Origin: an uncultured Chryseolinea sp.
Lineage (GTDB): Bacteria > Bacteroidota > Bacteroidia > Cytophagales > Cyclobacteriaceae
DNA length: 18,093 nt
Direction: 5' to 3'
Assembly (NCBI GenBank): GCA_946478915.1
Contig: CAMLER010000018.1
Location: forward strand, 1 to 18,093
Shown: piece after piece, positions 7,608 through 15,361 of the stretch
How the letters are laid out: each line of letters begins with the position of its first letter
How positions within the stretch are numbered: the first letter of the stretch is position 1
Notes under the pieces: generated by a model
Databases searched by the model: none
The model's input: only the letters and a program-made list of their open reading frames with translations
Told to the model about the DNA's origin: nothing
Made by a program: the position numbers and the translations under genes

Positions 7608-8706
7608 TTAGTTGCCCTGCTTCAGTTCCTGCGCACCAAGAAGATAAGCTTTAATAAAGTCATCAAGATCACCATCCAGCACATTTTGAGCGTCGTGGCG
7701 CTCCACACCGGTACGTGCATCCTTTACAAGCTTGTAAGGATGCAACACATAATTGCGAATCTGCGAGCCAAAATCGATTTTCATTTTACCAGCTTCTACT
7801 TTATCGCGTTCTGCATTGCGCTTTTCGATTTCCAGCTGATAAAGCTTGGACTTCAACATTTGCATTGCCCGTTCCCGGTTAGCATGTTGCGAGCGTTCAA
7901 CCTGACAGACAATAACAATTCCAGTTGGCTTATGTGTAAGCTGAACCTTTGTTTCCACTTTGTTAACGTTCTGGCCACCCGCGCCACCCGAACGCGAGGT
8001 TTGAATTTCAATATCGGCAGGATTAATCTCAATTTCGATCGAATCATCAACCTTCGGATACACGAATACGGAAGCAAATGATGTATGCCTGCGTTGATTG
8101 GAGTCGAATGGAGAAATTCGGACAAGCCGGTGCACACCTATTTCTGACTTTAGCTTCCCATAGGCAAATGGACCTTCCAACTCAAGGGTCGCCGATTTGA
8201 TCCCGGCGACGTCGCCAGACTGATAATCGATCTGCGTTACCTTGTAATCGCTTTTCTCACCCCACATGATATACATACGATTGAGCATATCTGCCCAGTC
8301 CTGACTTTCAGTGCCACCAGCCCCTGGGTTAATCTCTATTACAGCGCCAAGCTGATCCTCCTCCTGGCTCAGCATCTTCTTAAATTCAAGTTCCTCAACT
8401 GCCTTTGCGGCGGTCTGGTACTCACGCTCAAGTTCTTCCTCGCCAACATCACCGGCTTCGTGAAACTCGTTGAGCACCTCAAGATCATCCATCAGCTTGG
8501 AGACGTTATCAAAAGCGTCAGTCCAGACTTTTTTGGTCCTTATGTTTTTCAGGATTGCTTCCGCTTCTTTTGGATTATTCCAAAAGTCGGCTTGTTGTGT
8601 GATTAATTCTTCATCCTTTACTTCGAGGCTCTTACGATCGTAGTCAAAGATACCCCCTCAAGGCGCTAACACGAGCCTTTAAATCCTTCAAATGTTCTGT
8701 GGTCAT
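7608..8706 (-). CDS. prfB: Peptide chain release factor 2 (programmed +1 frameshift)
   Basis: Release factor 2 recognises UAA and UGA stop codons and triggers peptide release in the ribosome. Translation starts at the ATG at 8706; a 20-codon zero frame ends at UGA (8646-8644). A +1 shift there continues as [10 protein letters not shown] through to 7608, giving 365 residues, normal for RF2. The shift site reads AGG GGG TAT CTT TGA C, with an internal Shine-Dalgarno-like AGGGGG followed by the slippery CTT and the UGA, as in the classical autoregulated prfB. Key motifs are [10 protein letters not shown], the stop-codon-reading SPF (residues about 198-200) and the catalytic GGQ (about 243-245). 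A reading from the internal ATG at 8492 alone would lose the N-terminal domain. High RF2 levels end translation at the UGA; low levels favour the shift. Confidence 0.97.
8644..8658 (-). promoter_or_regulatory. prfB: prfB programmed +1 frameshift site
   Basis: On the minus strand the sequence AGG GGG TAT CTT TGA is followed by C. The AGGGGG pairs with the 16S anti-Shine-Dalgarno, the CTT codon slips to TTT, and the next codon read is GAC. This is notable in a phylum where Shine-Dalgarno sequences are otherwise rare, because the ribosome must still recognise this one. Confidence 0.96.
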
Positions 8707-8730
8707 GAAATTCTAATTTTGAACAAGGTG

Positions 8731-8738
8731 CAAATATA
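8731..8738 (-). promoter_or_regulatory. Possible -7 promoter element (TATATTTG) for prfB
   Basis: The minus strand reads TATATTTG, matching TAnnTTTG, 25 bases before the prfB start codon. This would give a very short leader. No clear -33 TTG was found at 19-21 bases. Confidence 0.4.
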
Positions 8739-8904
8739 TTCTAATTGAAGAACTTCGGGGAATAGAATTTTGCATATCGGTAGATACAATTACAAAAGCC
8801 GGAGAAAATAATTCTTCAAGCGATGGAGAATTGAGAGGTTGACAGGAATTCATCAGGGAAAGGGCCCGGCGACTTGTTGGAATCGCAAATGCAAAACCCT
8901 ATAC

Positions 8905-8959
8905 GTGAAATGTGAAAGTTGGGCAGCAAGTAACGTTAGACTAACTAACCTAAAATCTA
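8905..8959. repeat. Degenerate heptad run overlapping a stop codon
   Basis: Read on the minus strand from the stop codon of the 179-residue exported protein, the sequence steps in 7-base units such as TTAGATT, TTAGGTT, AGTTAGT and, further on, CTTTCAC and ATTTCAC. The first unit includes the TAG stop itself. The middle units are degenerate, so the run is only suggestive, but it resembles the blocks at 3821-3841 and 13175-13298 in both phase and position. Confidence 0.45.
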
Positions 8960-9496
8960 AGGATCGGACAGTCCGCTATTAAGAGGTTGGATATAAAATG
9001 GCGACCCTTTTTCCACTGTCAACAAACGGTATTTTCCGCGAACACGTTGAGACTTCTTTTTAATTAACATCATGGGCAAACCCACGGCAACCATAGTCGC
9101 CGACACTGCCGTAACATCTTCATCAAGGTTGGCTTCATCACCATTCACAACAATAACATTGAATTGGTCAATCAGAAAATAGGCTACTCCTCCTACTACC
9201 AAAAATTTCCCTACAAGATTTAGAAGACCGGATTGTCGAAAATAGATCCTGTCAATTTTATGCAGCGGTACCAGGGATCTGTGAACCAAAACTGCAGTAT
9301 CGAAAAGGTTATTGACATAACTATCAATTTTTTGTTTATCATCTTTCAACGAAATTACAAACTGATCACCCGGATTAAAGCGCATAATAACTTTCTGATT
9401 CTTCAACAAAACTAATTGCTTCTGACCGTTCGCGCACAGACATGCGAACATTGCAAGCATAGCGAATAAGAATTTTATGCGGTCTATTGAAATCAT
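8957..9496 (-). CDS. Hypothetical exported protein
   Basis: The protein has 179 residues from the ATG at 9496, which gives an immediate signal peptide (hydrophobic IKFLFAMLAMFACLCANG before QKQ). An in-frame ATG at 9556 would place 20 polar residues in front of it and is less likely. The mature part starts with a strand-rich region (VLLKNQKVIMRFNPGDQFVISLKDDKQ is too long for one motif; its core pattern is a small beta domain). Two hydrophobic stretches follow (around LLNLVGKFLVVGGVAYFLI and AVSATMVAVGLPMML). The strand pattern and the two hydrophobic segments suggest a membrane-associated envelope protein. I recognise no named family. It is divergent from the sensor kinase gene and shares its upstream region, with no evidence of shared regulation. 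Confidence 0.72.
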   Translation of the reverse strand: MISIDRIKFLFAMLAMFACLCANGQKQLVLLKNQKVIMRFNPGDQFVISLKDDKQKIDSYVNNLFDTAVLVHRSLVPLHKIDRIYFRQSGLLNLVGKFLVVGGVAYFLIDQFNVIVVNGDEANLDEDVTAVSATMVAVGLPMMLIKKKSQRVRGKYRLLTVEKGSPFYIQPLNSGLSDP

Positions 9497-9604
9497 CACC
9501 GAAAGGTATTCAGAAAGTTTGGAGATTGAAAAATCACTACTTTTCGCAACCAGCATAATGGCCTATCCAACTTTTGAGGTTCTCATTGTAATCCAATTAT
9601 CCGA

Positions 9605-9612
9605 TATTTTTG
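9605..9612 (+). promoter_or_regulatory. Possible -7 promoter element (TATTTTTG) for the sensor kinase gene
   Basis: TATTTTTG matches TAnnTTTG and ends 70 bases before the ATG at 9682. A TTG at 9586-9588 lies 16 bases upstream, a little closer than the usual 19-21. The call is tentative. Confidence 0.35.
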
Positions 9613-9681
9613 TTACCTTCTTGAGAGTTTCGAGTCCAGGTAAGGCAATTCTATTGCTGTAGAAGATAACATTTGGGGTCT

Positions 9682-12600
9682 ATGCGGAGGTATATTTTAC
9701 GTGCGGTGTGCGCAGGACATATGGTTCTTATGGCATCCCTGTGCTACACGCAGGATATCAAATTCAATCACATCACTACTGACGACGGCCTGGCGAATGG
9801 AAACGTACGTTCGATCCTTCAGGACTATCAAGGTTTTTTTTGGTTTGGAACAGAAGATGGTTTGCAACGCTATGATGGCTATTCTTTTGTTGACTATCGA
9901 TATCATGCGGGAGATTCGTTGAGTCTTACCAGCAATTTCATCCTCCAATTATTTGAAGATTCAAAGAACAATTTATGGATAGGAACTTTGGACGCGGGAC
10001 TATGCTGGTACAACCGAAAAGAAAATAATTTTAAATGCTTCACCAATATTCCGGGCGATTCATTTTCTCTTATGAACAACCACATTCGCGTTATCAGTGA
10101 AAGTTCGGACGGAAAATTGTACATCGGCCTGAGAGAAGGAGGGTTCAGTTATTTTGTCATTCCTGACACCATAACAGACGATATCCAGTTCACGAACGTC
10201 ATCATAAAAGAAATTGCCGACAACCCGACGGCATCGTGGGTCGGCGATATTGTTGAAGATAAAAACAAAACCATGTTACTCGCATTGCATGGTGGAGGAA
10301 TTCAGCGCTATGATCCAACAACGAACGAATTAAGCGAATTCCTTAAAGATACTGTATCCAATCGCGCTCAACGGTTGATGATTGATTCTAAGGAGAGGAT
10401 GTGGATTAGCACCTGGGGTGACGGACTATATGTTTATGATCCAAAAACAAAAAGAGTTGCTCATCATACAGCGGGTCGCGAAGCATACCAGTTGGATCAC
10501 AACCAACTGGAAGGTATCCACGAAGATCCTGAAGGAAATTTTTGGATAGCGACAGACAACGGTCTTAGTTTCTTGCATTACAGTTTCGATCCGTTTAGTA
10601 ACTGCTATTTCGTCAACTATACTCACAATGAATTGGAGCCTACAAGTTTGCTCAGCAATTCCATAAAAGCATTTTACCAGGACAATCTGAACAGGCTCTG
10701 GATAGGATCATATTTTGGAGGCATAAACATTTATGATAAGAACGCTTTGAAATTTAATCCGGTCCGTTCGAAGGTTTGGGATGAAGGAAGTCTTAGCAGT
10801 AATAACGTTTCAGCCTTTGCTGAGGATGGAAATGGAAATCTTTGGATTGGAACGGATGGCGGCGGGTTGAATTTTCTTAAGGGTGGCGCAGTCAATATTC
10901 ACACAGGGGAGTTTGAAAGGAAAACGATTAAACTAACCCATGCACGTGTTGAAAAAATCAAATGCATGGAGTTTGACAAGCGAGGAAATTTGTGGATAGG
11001 GACGTGGAACTTAGGCCTGATCAGGTATGATCCAATAACGGGCCACTATAAGCATTTCCAATCTGGCGGAGATGAACGAGGGCTTTTGGTCAACCAGGTT
11101 ATGACGCTGAAGGCAGATAGTAATAACAACCTATGGGTAGGCACTTTTAATGGCGGTTTAAGTCGCCTCGATTTACTTAAGGAACGGTTTACCCATTACC
11201 CCTCCCTTTCTGCTGTCGGATCCGCGGAGCGGTACAATATTAAAACAGTTTACATCGACAGAAAGGAACGTGTATGGGTCTCCGCGGAGACCAGAGGGCT
11301 CCGAATGCTTGAGCCCAACAGCTCGTCGTTTCAAATCATCGAAAATGATATCCTGAGAAAAGACATTACCATCTTGTCCATCTTCGAAGATAACAAGGGA
11401 ACGCTTTGGCTAGGCACGAACGGCTTGGGTTTAATTAGTTACGATCCTGTAAAACGGACCAGCGTGATCTACAATGAGAAAGATGGCTTGCCCAACAATG
11501 TAATTTATGCCATAGAACAGGATGTCGACAAGGGCAATCTTTGGTTGAGCACCAATAGAGGTTTGTCAGAATTCAACACTGGCGAAAAACTCATAAAAAA
11601 TTATAGTCGGATGGATGGGTTGCAGGGCAGCCAATACAATCCGCAAAGCTCGCTCAGAACATCTGGTGGTACTTTGTTATTTGGAGGCATTAATGGTATG
11701 GACGCATTTGTGCCAGGGTCGGTTAAATCAAGTTCACATCTTCCGGTGATTGTGTTCACGAACTTCTTTTTAAGCAACAGAGAAGTAAACGTTAATGACC
11801 CTGGCTCCCCGCTATCCGAAAATATTGTCCTTGCAAAAGATATTGAGCTAAAGAGTTTTCAAAATTCATTTAGCGTTGGATTCGCTCTGCTCGAATATAG
11901 CTTCTCTAATCGCAACCGGTATGCCTATATGCTGGAAGGCTTGAACGATTCCTGGCAAAACATCGGAGTTGAACGAAAGGCTACATTCACTAATCTAAGC
12001 CCGGGAACGTACAAGTTGAAAGTCAAAGCTTCGAACAGCGATGGAATCTGGACATCCGGAGACAAAGATCTTACGATTAGAATTCTACCAGCCTGGTGGC
12101 AGACAACTGCTTTCCGGATTTCCATTGTGGCACTTGCGGCAATTACGATCTTTTCGGCAGTGCGTCTCAGACTCAGCTACCTTGAACGTCAAAAGAGAAA
12201 ACTTAAAAAGAAAGTTCGGCAACGAACACAACAATTGAAGCTGAAAAACCAGGAGCTCACAGAGAGGATGGATGAGATCAAAGATCAAAATAAAAAGCTT
12301 CATAAACAGCAGGTTCAAATTGTTGAAAAGAATAATGAGATCCAGGCACAAAACGAAGAGTTGACAGCGCAAAATGATCAGATCATACTCCAACGTGAAG
12401 ATCTCCGCCTAGCTAAGAAAAAATTGAATGAGATAAATGAGCAGCTTGAGGCACTGGTCGACCAACGAACGAAAAAACTGGAGGAAACCATAAAGCAACT
12501 GGACAAGACCGTGACCGAGTTGGATCGATTCGTCTATAGTGCTTCACATGACTTGAGCGCACCTTTGAAGTCTGTGCTTGGATTGGTACAGATAGCGCGC

Positions 12601-13173
12601 TTAGAAAGGGAACCGGAAAGACTCGGCGAATATTATAGTCATATCGAATTTAGTGTTCAAAAATTAGACAGGGTAATAAAGAGCATGGTTGAATTTTCAA
12701 GGAACTATCATCTTGATGTACAAACTACTCACTTCAATTTCCATGACCTTGTTGACGAAGTATTGCGGGAGTTGGCATACTGGCCGGACGCTCAACGAAT
12801 TGAATTCCGAAATACGGTTACGAAGGATTCAGTCTTACAAAGCGATGCGCAGAGAATAAAAGTGGTCTTACATAACCTGATCAGCAACGGCGTAAAGTAT
12901 GCTGACTTTTCAAAGCCTGATTCCTATATACACATCGACTTCCATCAGAATGGCAAAGGCAAAACCATTACAATTGCCGACAACGGTATGGGTATTGAAA
13001 GAGAAAGACAATCAAGAATATTTGAAATGTATTACAGGGCTACCGACAGGTCTCACGGCTCAGGACTGGGGCTGTTTATTGTTAAAGAAATCATCGTGAA
13101 ACTGGGTGGAACGATTGATGTCAAGTCCGTTTACGGCAGCGGTTCCACATTTGTGATTGAAATTCCGGGATAG
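9682..13173 (+). CDS. Two-propeller (Reg_prop/Y_Y_Y) sensor histidine kinase, no receiver
   Basis: The protein has 1163 residues from the ATG at 9682; a TTG nine bases earlier is in frame but adds nothing. Residues 1-22 form a signal peptide. About 13 propeller-blade motifs of the LWIGT-x-x-GL type follow to about residue 690, consistent with two seven-bladed beta-propellers in the periplasm. Next come a Y_Y_Y domain (about 746-790), one membrane helix (about 808-830) and a long charged coiled coil (about 832-950). The HisKA domain has the phospho-acceptor in ASHDLSAPLKS (His956), and the HATPase has the N-box HNLISNG (Asn1069), DNGMGI (Asp1100) and GSGLGL. Relatives with receiver and AraC domains (hybrid two-component systems) sense glycans in Bacteroidota; this one ends at the ATPase, so it needs a separate response regulator, and none is in the window. 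The ligand is unknown. Confidence 0.93.
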   Translation: MRRYILRAVCAGHMVLMASLCYTQDIKFNHITTDDGLANGNVRSILQDYQGFFWFGTEDGLQRYDGYSFVDYRYHAGDSLSLTSNFILQLFEDSKNNLWIGTLDAGLCWYNRKENNFKCFTNIPGDSFSLMNNHIRVISESSDGKLYIGLREGGFSYFVIPDTITDDIQFTNVIIKEIADNPTASWVGDIVEDKNKTMLLALHGGGIQRYDPTTNELSEFLKDTVSNRAQRLMIDSKERMWISTWGDGLYVYDPKTKRVAHHTAGREAYQLDHNQLEGIHEDPEGNFWIATDNGLSFLHYSFDPFSNCYFVNYTHNELEPTSLLSNSIKAFYQDNLNRLWIGSYFGGINIYDKNALKFNPVRSKVWDEGSLSSNNVSAFAEDGNGNLWIGTDGGGLNFLKGGAVNIHTGEFERKTIKLTHARVEKIKCMEFDKRGNLWIGTWNLGLIRYDPITGHYKHFQSGGDERGLLVNQVMTLKADSNNNLWVGTFNGGLSRLDLLKERFTHYPSLSAVGSAERYNIKTVYIDRKERVWVSAETRGLRMLEPNSSSFQIIENDILRKDITILSIFEDNKGTLWLGTNGLGLISYDPVKRTSVIYNEKDGLPNNVIYAIEQDVDKGNLWLSTNRGLSEFNTGEKLIKNYSRMDGLQGSQYNPQSSLRTSGGTLLFGGINGMDAFVPGSVKSSSHLPVIVFTNFFLSNREVNVNDPGSPLSENIVLAKDIELKSFQNSFSVGFALLEYSFSNRNRYAYMLEGLNDSWQNIGVERKATFTNLSPGTYKLKVKASNSDGIWTSGDKDLTIRILPAWWQTTAFRISIVALAAITIFSAVRLRLSYLERQKRKLKKKVRQRTQQLKLKNQELTERMDEIKDQNKKLHKQQVQIVEKNNEIQAQNEELTAQNDQIILQREDLRLAKKKLNEINEQLEALVDQRTKKLEETIKQLDKTVTELDRFVYSASHDLSAPLKSVLGLVQIARLEREPERLGEYYSHIEFSVQKLDRVIKSMVEFSRNYHLDVQTTHFNFHDLVDEVLRELAYWPDAQRIEFRNTVTKDSVLQSDAQRIKVVLHNLISNGVKYADFSKPDSYIHIDFHQNGKGKTITIADNGMGIERERQSRIFEMYYRATDRSHGSGLGLFIVKEIIVKLGGTIDVKSVYGSGSTFVIEIPG

Positions 13174-13174
13174 T

Positions 13175-13298
13175 TTGAAGGTTGAGGTTGCTTGAGGTTT
13201 GAAGTTCCGCCCGATCTCAAGGCGGCTGAACCTCCAAAGGAATTCTAACCAACCTATTTTAAGAACGTCGACTTTAAGCCTTAAACTTCAAACTTTCT
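13175..13298. repeat. Opposed heptad arms between two converging genes
   Basis: Left arm: units TTGAAGG, TTGAGGT, then TTGAGGT and TTGAAGT (13175-13205), starting one base after the kinase stop codon. Right arm: ACTTTAA, GCCTTAA, ACTTCAA and ACTTTCT (13271-13298), ending next to the stop codon of the minus-strand regulator gene. The arms are complementary: GTTTGAAGTT (13197-13206) is a perfect 10-base inverted match to 13284-13293. Between them CCGCC (13207-13211) can pair with GGCGG (13221-13225). This could form a long hairpin in either transcript and act as a shared bidirectional terminator, but there is no proper T-run on either side. Confidence 0.65.
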
Positions 13299-13299
13299 T

Positions 13300-14058
13300 T
13301 TAAAAGTTTCCCCTCGGTGCCCGCTTCAATGCGCGATCATATTTTTTCTTATCAAAGCGATAAAGATAAGGTGCCTTGTGTGCTCCACCTGTCTTTCGCT
13401 CTGCAAGTCGCTCGAGTACATTCAGAGCAAGCATCTTTTTTTGAAAGTTTCTACGGTCAAGCGGCGTCCCGAGGATCGTCTCGTATAGTCGCTGAAGATC
13501 GGGCATAGTAAATTTTTCTGGCAAGAGATTATATCCCACCGGGTGATCATTAAGGCTCAACCGAAGAGCTTCAAGAGCTCGGGTGACAATTGTGTTGTGA
13601 TCAAAAATAAGGTCGGGAATATTGGATAAATCCCACCACTTGCATTCGTCGCTAAGCCAATCGGCTCGGGGCGTAACTTTTGAATATTCAACTAATGCCC
13701 AATACCCTATCGTAATAAATCGTCCGGCAATCCAGCTCTTCACATTTCCGATCGGAGTTACTGTACGTTTGGTTTTGTCTCGCTGAGGATCGCCAAAAGC
13801 CTGAAATTGTTGAAGAAAAATATTCTCCAGCCCCGTTCGTTCATTCAACACCCGCATAGCAGAATCATCTAGGGATTCATCTCTTCTCACAAAACCGCCA
13901 GGGAGACACCAGCTATCCTTGCCCTTCCATTTCAGGAGCAGGACTTTCAATTCATTGTTATGGAACCCGAATATCACACAATCTGTCGATACATGGGGAA
14001 GGAACTCCTTGTCCCCATGCAATAGAAAGTCGCGCAATTTTTTCCTGTAGTTCTCCAT
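13300..14058 (-). CDS. NrtR/AraR-like transcription regulator with degenerate Nudix box
   Basis: The protein has 252 residues from the ATG at 14058; a TTG three codons upstream is possible. The N-terminal Nudix-type domain (about residues 18-150) contains LPGGFVRRDESLDD. The box reads G-x5-E-x7-R-V-L-N-E-R-x-G-L, so two of the conserved acids of REUxEExGU are replaced (by Val70 and Arg74). Metal-dependent hydrolysis is therefore probably lost. The C-terminal part (about 165-235) is the winged-helix region seen in NrtR-type regulators (FTMPDLQRLYETILG, DRRNFQKKML). In this family the Nudix domain binds ADP-ribose-type ligands or, in Bacteroidota AraR, arabinose, and releases DNA on binding. 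No sugar or NAD genes are nearby, so the regulon is unknown. A dyad at 14129-14145 upstream could be its own operator. Confidence 0.87.
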   Translation of the reverse strand: MENYRKKLRDFLLHGDKEFLPHVSTDCVIFGFHNNELKVLLLKWKGKDSWCLPGGFVRRDESLDDSAMRVLNERTGLENIFLQQFQAFGDPQRDKTKRTVTPIGNVKSWIAGRFITIGYWALVEYSKVTPRADWLSDECKWWDLSNIPDLIFDHNTIVTRALEALRLSLNDHPVGYNLLPEKFTMPDLQRLYETILGTPLDRRNFQKKMLALNVLERLAERKTGGAHKAPYLYRFDKKKYDRALKRAPRGNF

Positions 14059-14128
14059 GCGGGCCAAATATCATGAATCGGATGTATTTCGCAACACAGA
14101 TCCGTTCAGCGAATACAAATTTTTCCAT

Positions 14129-14145
14129 TGTGTATTGCTAACACA
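14129..14145. promoter_or_regulatory. Candidate operator dyad TGTGT-N7-ACACA
   Basis: This inverted repeat with 5-bp arms and a 7-base spacer lies 71 bases upstream of the start of the Nudix-type regulator gene. Position and symmetry fit an autoregulatory operator for a dimeric winged-helix protein. The arms are short and there is no second copy in the window with the same spacing, so the call is tentative. Confidence 0.3.
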
Positions 14146-14429
14146 TTTAAAAAAAGCTATTATTGTGTAGGGTAACCTAACCATACCCGCCGCAGGGAAT
14201 AAATCGAGTGCATGGCTGGCGGATTATTTTTCGCCAGTAAACCCGTATAGGGTGCGTTAGTCAGTTATTCGGATGTAATTACCAGACACTATCTGATAAA
14301 AGTTCTTTACAGTGATCATTTGTAAATCGAGTGGGTATCCTTATAACTGATCTTACTGTATGGGGTTGCGAAGGACCTATCACATTCCGGCCACAATGAA
14401 GATTGAACGTTGTGAAAGGAACGTTTTAG

Positions 14430-14476
14430 GATCCTTTGCCGAGCCCCCGAGAGGATGCTCGGTATCGGATCAGGTA
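14430..14476. other. Nested inverted repeat, possible structured RNA
   Basis: CCGAGC (14439-14444) pairs with GCTCGG (14457-14462), extended by one wobble and one A-T pair. A small 2x2 internal loop follows, and then GATCC pairs with GGATC outside it. Together they give an interrupted stem of about 13 pairs with a 12-base loop. No T-run follows, so it is not a typical terminator. Function is unknown. Confidence 0.35.
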
Positions 14477-14816
14477 GTCTGTGATCGATCCAGATAATCA
14501 TCGAATTGATCTGACTTCTCCCTTTATGCAGCCGACGCCTGGTTGCAGTAATAGCAACAAAAAGTATCATGATCAGTCATGAAAGTACAGGAAGCGTGAG
14601 CGCTTCTTAGCTCAATGACATTCAGCAATCGTGAGGGTCGGGGAATCTGCGTAAGCTCAGTTGCGTGAAATTTTTTACCTGCCGTGAAATACATTCACGA
14701 GGAGCGCACTATTACCGATTACGAATCGACTGTCGGAAATTTCCCTCTAATTGCCGCCATTGCACCCCCGGTTTCGGCAAATCCTTCGCGAGTTTTGTGA
14801 GACAAAAGAAAATTTT

Positions 14817-15326
14817 ATGGACGCAAAAAATCTTGAATTTGAAATTAGAGAAAGCTCCGACGAATTCATTCACACGCTCTCGAGATTTAACAATGAACAA
14901 TTGAATACAATCCCGTTTGCGGGCAGTTGGACAGCCGGTCAGGTCGCGGATCATATCCGTAAAGCAACGGATGGTTTACCCGATGCGAACACAAAACCTC
15001 CCGGACGTGACCCAGAACTCTACGTTCAAACGCTTCAATCCCTGTTTCTTGATTTTACAGTGAAGTATGAGTCGCCTGAATTTATTGTCCCTGACAACGG
15101 CCCATTTGATATCGCTTCACAACTAAAGCAACTAGAACAAGTTAAGATTAAAAATGCTAACATCGCCCGCGAAAAAGAACTTGACCATCTTTGTCTTGAT
15201 TTTGAAATGCCCGGCCTTGGACACCTCACTCGTTATGAATGGCTAAAATTTATAGTAGCGCATACCAAACGCCATGCTTATCAACTAAAAAACATAGCAA
15301 AAAAGATTTTGCCGGTCCATGTTTAG
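14817..15326 (+). CDS. DinB-like four-helix metal-binding protein
   Basis: The protein has 169 residues from the ATG at 14817. An upstream in-frame ATG at 14751 would add 22 residues of unrelated, proline-rich sequence and is less likely. It fits the DinB/YfiT-like fold: a helical protein with a histidine triad that binds a divalent metal. The likely ligands are His46 (GQVADHIRKA) and His149 plus His153 (VAHTKRHAYQ), spaced as expected. Members act as thiol-dependent transferases or have unknown roles, often in stress or detoxification; no specific substrate can be read here. The GNAT gene starts 35 bp downstream on the same strand, suggesting a two-gene operon. Confidence 0.82.
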   Translation: MDAKNLEFEIRESSDEFIHTLSRFNNEQLNTIPFAGSWTAGQVADHIRKATDGLPDANTKPPGRDPELYVQTLQSLFLDFTVKYESPEFIVPDNGPFDIASQLKQLEQVKIKNANIAREKELDHLCLDFEMPGLGHLTRYEWLKFIVAHTKRHAYQLKNIAKKILPVHV

Positions 15327-15361
15327 AGCAGATGTTTCTATCTTGCTTTTTGTAATTCGTT

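Larger units (their letters stand above)
14059..14816. other. 758-bp region with no recognisable gene
   Basis: Divergent intergenic region between the regulator gene and the DinB-like gene. It holds the dyad at 14129-14145, weak hairpins at 14216-14237 (CTGGCG arms), 14591-14606 (GAAGCG arms) and 14683-14699 (CGTGAA arms), and a larger nested inverted repeat at 14430-14476. One minus-strand frame of 84 codons (14316-14570) crosses it but has no signal, family motif or start context. It is long for a Bacteroidota intergenic region and may hide a small RNA or a decayed gene. Confidence 0.45.

Noticed and set aside
7461..8081. 206-codon plus-strand frame opposite the prfB gene
   Set aside because: It lies antisense to strongly conserved RF2 sequence, has no family features and an odd residue composition; a shadow of the real gene.
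9834..9841. Run of eight T near the start of the sensor kinase gene as a phase-variation tract
   Set aside because: It encodes the conserved GFFWFGT propeller motif and eight bases is short for a contingency tract.
14316..14570. 84-codon minus-strand frame as a small gene
   Set aside because: No signal peptide, domain, promoter element or operon context, and the residue composition (many Arg, Ser, His) is typical of non-coding frames.
14591..14606. Hairpin GAAGCG-TGAG-CGCTTC as a terminator
   Set aside because: The stem is only six pairs and no T-run follows in either direction.
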